This document shows positions 56,413 through 64,000 of a stretch of DNA of 64,000 nucleotides, piece by piece; position 1 is the stretch's first letter, and each line of letters opens with the position of its first letter. The stretch comes from CAWGMT01 sp963823675 (GTDB taxonomy: Bacteria; Planctomycetota; Planctomycetia; Isosphaerales; Isosphaeraceae): assembly GCA_963823675.1 (NCBI GenBank), contig CAWGMT010000008.1:868001-932000 (forward strand), written 5' to 3'. The position numbers and the translations under genes are program-made. The notes below the pieces were generated by a model. It saw only the letters and a list, made by a program, of their open reading frames with translations, made no database searches and was not told the origin of the DNA.

Positions 56413-57450
56413 ATGAAACCCGTGTTTATCGCAGCGATCCATGGCTTAACCATACAAGGGATCCTCGGCCGAGGGCTGCGGCTCTTGGACAGCCAGTTCC
56501 TTACTAATGACCCCAGTCAGGTGCAGCCTCTCCTATCAGCTCACTTCGAACGCGTCGTCGGCGCCCTCGAGACCGATACCATTAGGAATGCTTCAGCCCT
56601 GGTTTATGGCTATCCGGATCTGAATAAGTCTAGCGTCGCCGATTCAGCAATTGAAGCGCTCCTGATTGAGCAGCTCACGGCCGTATACCTATTTCTGACC
56701 GCCCTCTGGCTCGTTAAAGATAACGCTGCGAATGTAGAAATAGGATTTATTGACGTGCCCCCGGCCAAGGGACGTCAGAGGACGATAAGCAGTCAGTGGA
56801 AGGCGATTCGCTTTAGCATGGCGTCAGGGCAATACCCTATCGTAGAGTTTACCGACACCGAGGTCCGAACAGCGCGCGACGTGTTCGCTAAGCTGTTTGG
56901 CAAGACTGCGATTCGTTCGGAGCTCGATCCTGAATCTCGTACTGTTCCTGGGCACCTCACCCGCCTCGACCGAGTGTTTTACTTCTCGGAGACAGCTCGC
57001 GCAGAGTCCGATCTGGGCATGAAAATCGCCGCTTATGTGACCTGCTTCGAGGCGCTATTCTGTACGGACTCGGCTGAGCTGGCGTACAAGCTTGCAGAGC
57101 GGTTGGCGTTCTTCTGTCGTGACACACCGGCAGACCGACTTAGCGTTTTCAATTCAGCCAAGACCGCGTACGGCATCCGATCCAGAACGGTCCATGGAGA
57201 CAAGCTCTCGGCGAAGCAGGCTGCTCACGCGAAAGAGGTCGCCATATCATGCGACAGTCTCCTACGCACAACGCTCATCAAAATCCTGACTAAGCAGGAG
57301 CTTTACGACCTGTTCACTGGTTCTCCGGAGCGACTTGATGAGTTTTTGACTCGTCTGGTGTTCGGCGCGCCGCTTAACCATTATGGCTTGGAGTCCGCGA
57401 AGTCGGAAGCAGGGTTCAAGAAGCCCGGCGGCGAGACCGCAGAGCCCTGA
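56413..57450 (+). CDS. HEPN-domain protein (Apea-like), possible abortive-infection RNase
   Basis: 345 aa. The C-terminal 150 residues match Apea-like HEPN domains: IAAYVTCFEALFCTDSAELA, YKLAERLAFFC, AKTAYGIRSRTVHGD with the Rx4H motif at R256-H261. The N-terminal 190 residues are not recognised. HEPN proteins with Rx4-6H are metal-independent RNases often found in anti-phage and toxin-antitoxin systems. No antitoxin-like partner (for example MNT) is adjacent. Island cargo. Confidence 0.75.
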   Translation: MKPVFIAAIHGLTIQGILGRGLRLLDSQFLTNDPSQVQPLLSAHFERVVGALETDTIRNASALVYGYPDLNKSSVADSAIEALLIEQLTAVYLFLTALWLVKDNAANVEIGFIDVPPAKGRQRTISSQWKAIRFSMASGQYPIVEFTDTEVRTARDVFAKLFGKTAIRSELDPESRTVPGHLTRLDRVFYFSETARAESDLGMKIAAYVTCFEALFCTDSAELAYKLAERLAFFCRDTPADRLSVFNSAKTAYGIRSRTVHGDKLSAKQAAHAKEVAISCDSLLRTTLIKILTKQELYDLFTGSPERLDEFLTRLVFGAPLNHYGLESAKSEAGFKKPGGETAEP

Positions 57451-57551
57451 CTATGGGAAACGTTTCTGCGACACGCGTGAGTGGCGGCTCAGTCGAGCGG
57501 AGAGAGGCTCTCGACCGCGGAGGATCGCCCCGCATCTCCGTCATGGCGGTG

Positions 57552-57632
57552 CGTGCGAACGAACTATGCTCCGACCCACCTCAGACATGAGGATGGGGAC
57601 CACTTGAGCGAATGCCTTTGTTCGTTCGCTCG
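57552..57632. repeat. Hairpin-family copy 10
   Basis: CGTGCGAACGAACTAT (552-567) with TTTGTTCGTTCGCTCG (617-632). It is followed by the second linker class, CATCATCGAGACGTGCGCTC. Confidence 0.8.
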
Positions 57633-57731
57633 CCGGCACCGGTTCCCATCATCGAGACGTGCGCTCTCGGCGATTGCAAGCCATTGATCAGATTGACGGG
57701 CTGACCTGTACGCCCCGCATGTTGCCTGAAC

Positions 57732-57968
57732 GTGGAATCTTTCAGCCAACTGACCAGGAATCGCGCCTATGCAATCCTGGACGGTTTCTCGGCGGGTTTC
57801 ACGGCCCTGCCGAGCATGTACCGCGCCCTCCGTCATGCATGGGATGATTCCGAGCGACGGTACGACTTAGCCAGATCGGTCCTGCCAACGCTACGAGTTG
57901 ATCTGAGCCGGAGCGAGGTTATCGCAAGGCGGCGACTCCTTGCCGACGCCTACATTCACCCCAGGTGA
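57732..57968 (+). CDS. Small unknown protein with a decayed paralogue
   Basis: 78 aa from GTG 57732: the first part reads MESFSQLTRNRAYAILDGFS and the last part LRVDLSRSEVIARRRLLADA. A helix-rich, basic little protein. A mutated copy lies at 47651-47770. Both follow a hairpin-family element and the GAGACGTGCG linker, so gene and repeat appear to have duplicated together. Function unknown. Confidence 0.55.
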   Translation: MESFSQLTRNRAYAILDGFSAGFTALPSMYRALRHAWDDSERRYDLARSVLPTLRVDLSRSEVIARRRLLADAYIHPR

Positions 57969-58245
57969 AATTGCGATCGGCGCCGCCACCCGTGTTCACG
58001 CCGCATCCCAACGCAGCGTTGGCTCGTATAGTCACCGTCCCCATGCGATGCCGATCATTACCATCACAAAGGGGGGATGGTGTCAAACGGAAAAATTAAA
58101 ACGAGGATACTATGATAAAAAAGAAATCGGTGCACCGCACCCTAGCCAGCCACAGACATATATATCCCGTCTTAGGGGATGCTGGAACATGGGATGGCAC
58201 GGTCTTGTCAGTGCGGGGACACCAGTCCTAATGATAACAAGAAAC

Positions 58246-58266
58246 GGTCAGAGCATCGCTCTGACC
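58246..58266. terminator. Compact palindrome
   Basis: GGTCAGAGC (246-254) and GCTCTGACC (258-266) with a three-base loop form a very stable hairpin, terminator-like. It is followed by the linker GAGAGAGGTCGACACGAGGG that leads into the next hairpin-family copy. Confidence 0.5.
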
Positions 58267-58304
58267 GAGAGAGGTCGACACGAGGGCTTTGACCTGGGTT
58301 GCGT

Positions 58305-58356
58305 CAAGCGAACGAACTACCGCACGTATCACGTTGCGTCTCTGTTCGATCGCTCG
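58305..58356. repeat. Hairpin-family copy 11
   Basis: CAAGCGAACGAACTAC (305-320) with CTGTTCGATCGCTCG (342-356), preceded by GAGGGCTTTGACCTGGGTTG, the conserved linker block. Confidence 0.75.
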
Positions 58357-58450
58357 CAAGCTGCTTCGTGGAATGCACGGGCGGTGTGGATAGCGGTTGA
58401 CGTTGTGTCCCGATCTCGGAATGGAGCGCTAGGCCGTTGTGCTGCCGCGC

Positions 58451-59932
58451 TTACATCTCACGCTGCCAGTACTTCAAGCCCTCGATGACACGCTCGTCGA
58501 GCCACTTGCTAAACTGCTGACGAACCTCGACTCCCTCTTCCAAGTAAGTGAACTGGAATGGTTCATTGCCCAGCGGAATCACCTCGCCGATGACTGTCTC
58601 GCCCTCCTCCCCCCTTTCCTTGGTGTAGGCCATCGCCGAGCACCCTAGAATTCCCGAGTCCATGTGCCCGATGCCGTGGAACGAAAACAGGATTTCTGTC
58701 CGCATCTCGGTGACGATGACGAGGGCGACCCAGGCTTGATATCGGCGACGGTTGGCGAAATAACCAAGAGCCTTTGCGGTTTGCACGATCTGGTGATGGA
58801 AGTAGTAGGAGTTGTCTGGATCGATTCGAGACTCGTACATAAAAGCCCGATATTCAGCAGAGCCAGCCAAAATCGTGTCTTGCACTTGCTTGGCGACCTC
58901 CTTCAGCTCTTCCGAGGCCAAGAACTTCAAAGAGTCGGCTGTCTTGATCGACTCCTGGAACAACTGGACTCGCTTCGCTTTTTGGCGGTTATACCTCTCC
59001 CGGACATGTTGAAGGATCTCGTCAACCGCGGTCGCTTCCTGAATGACTTCGTCACCGAGGCTTAGCGCTTCACGTATCAACTTGCTCTGGAGGCTGCCGA
59101 ATAGATCGACAAGCAGCTTGAGATTGCCGTCGTCTGCTGCCCGAAGAGCGGCGATGTAATCCGCTCGATCCTTGCGAGTCACGACCAGCGGAAGCCAGTT
59201 CGCCTTGAGAAAGACAAGGGTAGCAAGACACCGTGCGACACGACCATTTCCGTCCGCAAAGGGATGAATCAACGTGAAACGATGGTGCAACCAGGCAGCC
59301 TCGACATCTGCGGGCACTCCCGACGTGGCGTGCTCGTCATGCAGTGAGAGCAATCGGTCCATCTCTGACGCAACCTGCTCGGGGGGACAGTACTCGAAGC
59401 AGGACCCATCGGCATGCTCAACGCTGTTCTTCCACTTTTTCCATTCGCCTCTGAGCAGCTTCGCTTCGACGGGGTTCCCCAAGAAATCACGGGCTAAGTG
59501 TGACTCCTGATGGGCTGTAAGAACCTGGTGCAGCTCCTTGACGTACGAGGTCCCCAGCGGCCGCTGGCCAGAGATGAACTGGTAAAGGCCCTGGATTGCC
59601 TGATGCTGATCCTTGATCTTGATGATGACCTCCGCAGGCGATCGATCCGTGTCATCGAAACTGATTAGAGCTGCGTCAAGACCTTTCTCTATCAGCGCAA
59701 GCGTCGCCCCCTCACTCAGGCTGTAGAGTCCCTCGATCACTCCGGTTTCGATCGCCCACCTCCGCTTGAGCTTCTCCACAAAGTTCTTGTAGAGGTCTTT
59801 TCGTCGAAGTTTCTTTTCCTGGTCTTGCCACGCTTGTACCAGCGAAGCGGTGTTCGAGCTGGCGAGCGAGGTCTTCCAATTAACAGGCACGTCACTAATT
59901 GGTTCCCAAACGTGCGTGTGATAAGTATCCAT
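58451..59932 (-). CDS. Fic-domain AMP/NMP transferase
   Basis: 493 aa. Active-site motif HPFADGNGRVAR begins at His223. The inhibitory helix motif (S/T)xxxE(G/N) is present as TGVIEG (residues 63-68), so it is a class II Fic with built-in autoinhibition. The helical remainder includes LLDLFGSLQSKLIREALSL-like segments (read KLLVDLFGSLQSKLIREAL) and a C-terminal beta-rich domain. It should transfer AMP to a Tyr or Thr of a target protein. No separate antitoxin is needed because of the internal motif. Singleton in the repeat island. Confidence 0.88.
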   Translation of the reverse strand: MDTYHTHVWEPISDVPVNWKTSLASSNTASLVQAWQDQEKKLRRKDLYKNFVEKLKRRWAIETGVIEGLYSLSEGATLALIEKGLDAALISFDDTDRSPAEVIIKIKDQHQAIQGLYQFISGQRPLGTSYVKELHQVLTAHQESHLARDFLGNPVEAKLLRGEWKKWKNSVEHADGSCFEYCPPEQVASEMDRLLSLHDEHATSGVPADVEAAWLHHRFTLIHPFADGNGRVARCLATLVFLKANWLPLVVTRKDRADYIAALRAADDGNLKLLVDLFGSLQSKLIREALSLGDEVIQEATAVDEILQHVRERYNRQKAKRVQLFQESIKTADSLKFLASEELKEVAKQVQDTILAGSAEYRAFMYESRIDPDNSYYFHHQIVQTAKALGYFANRRRYQAWVALVIVTEMRTEILFSFHGIGHMDSGILGCSAMAYTKERGEEGETVIGEVIPLGNEPFQFTYLEEGVEVRQQFSKWLDERVIEGLKYWQREM

Positions 59933-60336
59933 CTGAACCCCTTCATAAGGTTGACGTCAGTCGGATCGCCACAACCTTGGTGTACATCGCCAACCCAGCC
60001 CCTGGCTCTTCTCGGGATGGAAGCGGGTCAGACTGTAGCGCCGCACGACGGCGGGAAACGGATCGGGATAGTCGGTAAGAGCCGCGACGTGTTCGGCGTA
60101 GTCAGCAAGAGCGTGACAAAAAGTGACTCGGCGATCCTTTGATGATGAATCACAGTGCGTCTGCTGGTCAATAGCGTGTCGAGACGACATCTGACGTTTC
60201 TGAAATGCCTCGCCTGAACCGATCGGCCGAGGGACCGGCGGTTCTTGGTCGATTGCGTCGAGGACCTTCACATGCCCCTGCACGTTGGCGACAACCACGA
60301 CAAGGCGGGGAAGTAAACCCAAGTCCGATGGTTCGA
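59933..60336. other. Intergenic, promoter side of the fic gene
   Basis: About 400 bases. No gene is supported; frames here are short and without domains. Confidence 0.35.
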
Positions 60337-60423
60337 CCGCAGCACGGTAAGTCTGAGTTTCATGCGGCTGCAAGCGTACGAACTATACCTCGGCAACAGG
60401 GGGGACCTTCGTTCGTACGCTCG
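60337..60423. repeat. Hairpin-family copy 12 with 35-nt leader
   Basis: Leader at 337-371 as at 48746-48780. Hairpin: GCAAGCGTACGAACTAT (370-386) with TTCGTTCGTACGCTCG (408-423); both arms carry the GTAC variant, preserving pairing. Confidence 0.8.
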
Positions 60424-60755
60424 CTGGCGCAGATTCCCCTTCTTTCTGGTTGGCTTCGGGCCAGCGGTATCAAACTTTTGGTCGTTCGCCATCGTCGCAA
60501 CGCCCCTTCTATGATTCTGGTATCACTGGCAATGCGAAGCCAGGTGTCGCTGTTCCCTATATATATCGTTGGACTGGGTTGGGCGGATTGCCACGTCTCA
60601 TCAGACTGCGACCACAAGGCGCAACTTCCTCCGTGCTTGCAGCTTGCGTCACTCATCGTTCTCTCAATCAACGTTTCACGTGAGACTACGACGCTGTGAT
60701 ACCACGGGGTTGGCTGTCCCAACGGGGATGACCAAAACCCAAGTGGAGCACAGCG

Positions 60756-61202
60756 ATGGAGACAGAACAAGATCGGTTCATGCGGCTTGCCTATCGCCGC
60801 ACTCTGGCATTGGCTCACAAAGCGTTTCGCTCATGGCACAGCCGAAAGCGAGGCGATGCAATCCAGGAAACGATGGCAAAGATGTGGCAGCAGTGGATCA
60901 GGTTGGTCTCACAGAGTCGCAACCCTGAGCCGCTGATCGGCAGCATGATCCACTACGCCATCATGTTCGTCAGATACGATCGCCGGGTTGCGGGTAGGGC
61001 GCGGCATCCCGATGTCTATGATTACCGATCGGGGCTGCGTCAGCAGCGGCTCAACGGTCAGGGCTATGCCAGCCCTAGCGATCAGAGTGATGCCAACAAC
61101 GGCTGGATTGACTGGCGGCTAGCGGGTGGCGATGACCCTGCCGAAGTCGTGGCGGCTTTGGAAACGACAGGCTTGAGCCTGGCAGACCTTCAGGCGGCGT
61201 GA
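60756..61202 (+). CDS. Sigma-factor-like helical protein
   Basis: 148 aa. The first 100 residues (RFMRLAYRRTLALAHKAFRS, GDAIQETMAKMWQQWIRL, MIHYAIMFVRYDRRVAGRAR) look like region 2 of a sigma-70-type factor in hydrophobic spacing, but the conserved polymerase-binding residues and region 4 are not evident. I recall similar proteins in planctomycete accessory regions. The end (TGLSLADLQAA) appears complete. Role could be transcription control of cargo; unproven. Confidence 0.55.
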   Translation: METEQDRFMRLAYRRTLALAHKAFRSWHSRKRGDAIQETMAKMWQQWIRLVSQSRNPEPLIGSMIHYAIMFVRYDRRVAGRARHPDVYDYRSGLRQQRLNGQGYASPSDQSDANNGWIDWRLAGGDDPAEVVAALETTGLSLADLQAA

Positions 61203-61590
61203 TCGAAATAAAGGCAAGGGGGCAGCGCCATGCCCCCTCAATGCCTCACATGGGACATTTCGCAGAATGATCCGTCCCCGAATTGTTTACCCGCTTAAAG
61301 CCGTCCAGAAGCCGTGCCGCACCCTTGATACCCGCCCGATTGCGGTCACGAAAAACAAAGGCGAAATGCCTTGCCGCCGATGATACCCGAGACATGGACA
61401 GCAGACGGTTGAGCGCACGAAGCGCTCCGTCTTGCAAAACCGAAATTGCAACAATTCCAGGATTTTTCGCCGAGGCGAGTTCCCCACCCCCGCCCCGTAT
61501 ACGACCCCCAAGGTCACCCTTTGTGTTTGTCGGGCTCTCGGGCGATGCGCGCGGGGGAGTTTCGGTCACGCCGCCGAGGTTGCCGCACGA

Positions 61591-61804
61591 GCGAGAGCGA
61601 ACGAACGAAGGTCGTTGTACGACGACCTTCCTTCGTTCGCTCGCTGCATCATCCAGGATAGAGACGTGCGTTTCCTCTGGCGTGTCCCAGGGGTACCACC
61701 ATTTCGCCCGTGCACGCCACCTCACGGCGATCAGAGGCTCTGCGTGGGATCTGCGAGCGAACGAACTATCCCCCTCATCGGCACGCCTTTTGTTCGTTCG
61801 CTAG
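61591..61804. repeat. Hairpin-family doublet 13
   Basis: First hairpin has the longest stem seen: GAGCGAACGAACGAAGGTCG pairs with CGACCTTCCTTCGTTCGCTC (about 594-644). Second: CTGCGAGCGAACGAACTAT (751-769) with TTTTGTTCGTTCGCTAG (788-804). The linker holds ATAGAGACGTGCGTTTCC, the second linker class. Confidence 0.85.
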
Positions 61805-61861
61805 ATCCAGCGATTCCGTGACACTTACGCAACCCGGCTCCGCGCCTGCCTCGACTTGAGC

Positions 61862-63194
61862 TCAGCAGCCAGACTGACCCAGGGCCAGGCGGAAGCCCAG
61901 TTCATTGCACCGGCGCACGGCAACTGCCTGTAGCGGTACGCCGACCGGCAGTAGACGGGCCGGTTGTGCCAGCCCCCGCCGCGGATCACCCGGCGCGAGG
62001 CCCACGACGGACCCGGCGGGTCGGCTGGAGGCGACGAGACGTAGTACTGCGCTTCGTACCAATCGGCACACCATTCCCCAACATTACCCAGCATATCATG
62101 AAGGCCCCAGGCGTTTGGGCTTTTCTGACCGACAGCGTGTGTCTTATTCTCTGAGTTTTTGTCGTACCACGCAAACTTGCCGAGCGCGCCCGCATTGGCA
62201 CCGAACGGATAAAGCGTCGCGCTCCCCGCGCGACAAGCATATTCCCACTCGGCCTCCGTGGGCAGACGGTAGCCGTCGCCGCCGAGAGCGGTCACCTCGG
62301 TGCCATTGATCCGATACGACGGCGTCCGCTTCTCTCTTTCGCTGAGCCTGTTGCAGAATGTGATCGCGTCGAACCAGGACACGCTCTCCACCGGCAGGTC
62401 ATCCGATCCCTTGAAGTCACTGGGATTATTGCCCATGACCACCTGGTAGTGACCCTGCGTGACCTGGTGGTTCCCAGGTAAAATGGGCGTGTGATCTTGA
62501 CCGTATGCTGCGGCTGCTCGCTGTCGAACGACTCCCACTTGGAATCAGGAAACTGCCGCATCCGATGATCGATCTGGTCTTTGGATGAGCCCATCAGGAA
62601 CGAGCCGGGCTCGATGCGAACCAGGGTCATGCCGAGCGAATTGGTGACCTTTTTCGGCGGCGGCGAACGTGAGAATTTGGTCCCCGCCGCTGGAATCGCA
62701 GCCTCGACAGGTGGCTTCGCAATCGCACCTGACGACTTCTGGAAGTGGAATTCGATCCCTTCGATGAGGAGGTCAACATGATGGTGAAAGTCCCGTCCCT
62801 GATCCACGTCAATTGCGTTGTAATCAGCCAGAGGGGCAAGCGACGGTGGCAAGTCCGCCTCGCCCGGCATCCGAGCATGGTCGATCAGAATCGGGATCAC
62901 GGGTAGATTCCGATTCAGCGCTGATTCCAGCTCGATCCGAACAGAGTCCCTCGGGTCGTCGAGCCGTCGGTGAGCGTCGGTTTCCCCAGCCCATTTTGTT
63001 CCAATCACGGCAAGGACCACGTCGCACTGACCGATAGCCGCGTCGATGTGTTTCCGGAAATTGACGCCGAAAGGTATGGAATCTATGTCAAAGAAGACAG
63101 CGTCTTTGCCGAATTTAGCACATAAACGGTCGCAGATCCGCCCGGCAATTGCCGGCGAATCCTGCCGCCGATAAGAGAGAAAGATCCTCGGCAT
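61862..63194 (-). pseudogene. TIR-FGE (SUMF1) fusion protein, frameshifted
   Basis: From MPRIFLSYRRQDSPAIAGRI the N-terminal about 150 residues are a TIR domain (FFDIDSIPFGVNF, IGQCDVVLAVIGTKWAG, and Glu-containing SVRIELESALNRNLPVIPIL where the NADase Glu sits). A linker leads to a formylglycine-generating-enzyme-like domain: IEPGSFLMGSSKDQI, then after a frameshift near 62480, MGNNPSDFKGSDDLPVESVS, YRLPTEAEWEYACRAGS, LHDMLGNVGEWCADWY, RRVIRGGGWHNRP. A second frameshift near 61905 separates it from the expected ending LGFRLALGQSGC. TIR-FGE proteins are linked to prokaryotic immunity/signalling networks; this copy is broken as written. Confidence 0.8.
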
Positions 63195-63352
63195 CGAGCT
63201 ATCGCTATGTTGTTGCTGCCGTTGTCTCCCGAAACGCCCATATTGATTCAAGACTATCAATCGTACTCATTCACAACAAGACTCTCATCGCATCCAGCGT
63301 CACCGACAGCCCAGACGATCAGAGCCACGACCGCCGCTGGCGACACCGTACC

Positions 63353-63390
63353 ATTAATAATTATTGTTATATAACTTATAATATAATGAG
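63353..63390. promoter_or_regulatory. AT-rich promoter-like patch
   Basis: A run of about 38 bases almost without G or C, including TATAAT and GTTATATAAC, in a GC-rich genome. It lies about 160 bases upstream of the minus-strand TIR-FGE start, so may be its promoter or a DNA-unwinding/nucleoid-binding site. Confidence 0.35.
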
Positions 63391-63673
63391 CATTAAACAT
63401 TCCTTCGCCAAGCACGAGTCGCTCGAAAGACGCCTTCCAGCAACCGTTCGCCGCTGCGGGCAATCCTTTCGAGAACAAGAACGTCGCAAGTTAATGCTGC
63501 ATCGATAGATGGGGCTGGTTGCAAAGGGATAAGCCAGGTCGTCACACGACCCAGTCCAAGACACTTCAATGTTGAGCGCGGTGGCAGGCGCACAAGCGGA
63601 TCCCGCCTTTGCACAACGGCTCGTGCAACGAGTCCGGAACGCCTAAGCCGAGCCTGCCTTGACCCGGCTGGTG

Positions 63674-63899
63674 CCTCGAACGAACGAACATAGATCGATC
63701 GGGACCTTAGTTCGTTCGCTCTAAGGTCGTGCGATGCCTTGCCCAAGCCGACCCTAACCCTCACCCGGCTCCCGCTGCGAACGTCCGAACATAGATCGGT
63801 CTCGGGAGCGCACAAGCCGACGCTGTCCTCCAACCCGGCTCTTGAAGCGAGCGAACGAACAAAAAAAAGCGACGTCGGGGGTATTCGTTCGTTCGCTCG
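63674..63899. repeat. Hairpin-family triplet 14
   Basis: CTCGAACGAACGAACATAG (674-692) with TTAGTTCGTTCGCTCT (707-722); an unpaired left arm GCTGCGAACGTCCGAACATA (774-793); GCGAGCGAACGAAC (847-860) with TTCGTTCGTTCGCTCG (884-899). The family therefore continues to the right edge of the window. From 63200 to 64000 I see no convincing gene. Confidence 0.75.
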
Positions 63900-64000
63900 T
63901 ACGTTCAGATTTCCGCTCTGGGGTAGACTTGGCGAGGTCGTTCTGAGCGAGACGATCTGCGTGCCATTTCTGCGGCCCCAATGGCGTGGCCGAGGTGCGA

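Noticed and set aside
37686..63899. Integron attC sites
   Set aside because: The arms do not contain the attC core pair (RYYYAAC and GTTRRRY) in the right place, and no IntI integrase gene is visible. The resemblance is one of layout only.
37686..63899. Retron or diversity-generating element
   Set aside because: No reverse transcriptase reading frame was seen anywhere in the window.

Overview
The window looks like a planctomycete chromosome, probably from the Isosphaeraceae/Gemmataceae group. This is inferred from the gene families present: large secreted V/Q/T-rich repeat proteins of the YTV type, several exported proteins with the N-terminal LExRxxLS-like motif, paired secreted serpins, a Gly/Tyr-rich PDZ protein, DUF3500 and HEAT/ankyrin secreted proteins, and a selenocysteine tRNA. 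No taxonomic search was possible.

Bases 1-36,776 are ordinary, GC-rich, mostly chromosomal sequence. In order they hold: the tail of a Tyr/Cys-rich protein; two secreted repeat proteins (697-4512, minus); an NYN/OST-HTH RNase-like gene whose frame runs into a secreted coiled-coil protein (4918-6738); two tandem serpins (6846-9430); a frameshifted OmpR-type regulator; an LExRxxLS-type secreted protein; a secreted beta-lactamase-fold hydrolase; a two-gene signalling pair (13234-15470); a TGS-domain GTPase; a YbaK-like deacylase; and a PDZ protein. From about 19 to 29 kb the sequence is a graveyard of broken genes (DUF3500, HupE/UreJ, a WD40-like fragment, an ankyrin protein, an intradiol dioxygenase stub). 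A HigBA-like toxin-antitoxin pair sits there between two direct, degenerate copies of a ~400-bp repeat. From 29 to 36.8 kb are a GtaA-like glycosidase/glutaminase-family protein, an M20 amidohydrolase, a TPR protein, an alpha/beta hydrolase, an RNase D-like exonuclease and a sugar isomerase/epimerase-like TIM barrel.

At 36,816-36,914 (minus) lies a tRNA-Sec gene, followed by an internally deleted tyrosine recombinase. Thirteen bases after the recombinase stop codon a family of inverted-repeat hairpins begins: left arm GCGAGCGAACGAACTA, right arm its near complement TTTGTTCGTTCGCTCG. At least 20 copies are spread over the remaining 26 kb, almost always between genes, and I saw no hairpin in the first 37.6 kb. 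Many occur as ~180-220-bp doublets joined by a conserved linker. The genes between them are mostly singletons, in either orientation and with unrelated functions: HNH nuclease, HEPN protein, Fic AMPylase, TIR-FGE fusion, secreted GH24 lysozyme, CHC2 zinc-finger primase-like protein, beta-helix surface protein, sigma-like protein and several unknowns. An IS21-family element with a 5-bp target duplication has inserted among them. This repeat-delimited, defence-flavoured cassette island is the strongest candidate for an undescribed system in the window.

At least nine apparent single-base frameshifts affect otherwise recognisable genes, so either real decay or consensus errors in the assembly must be considered when reading the broken genes.
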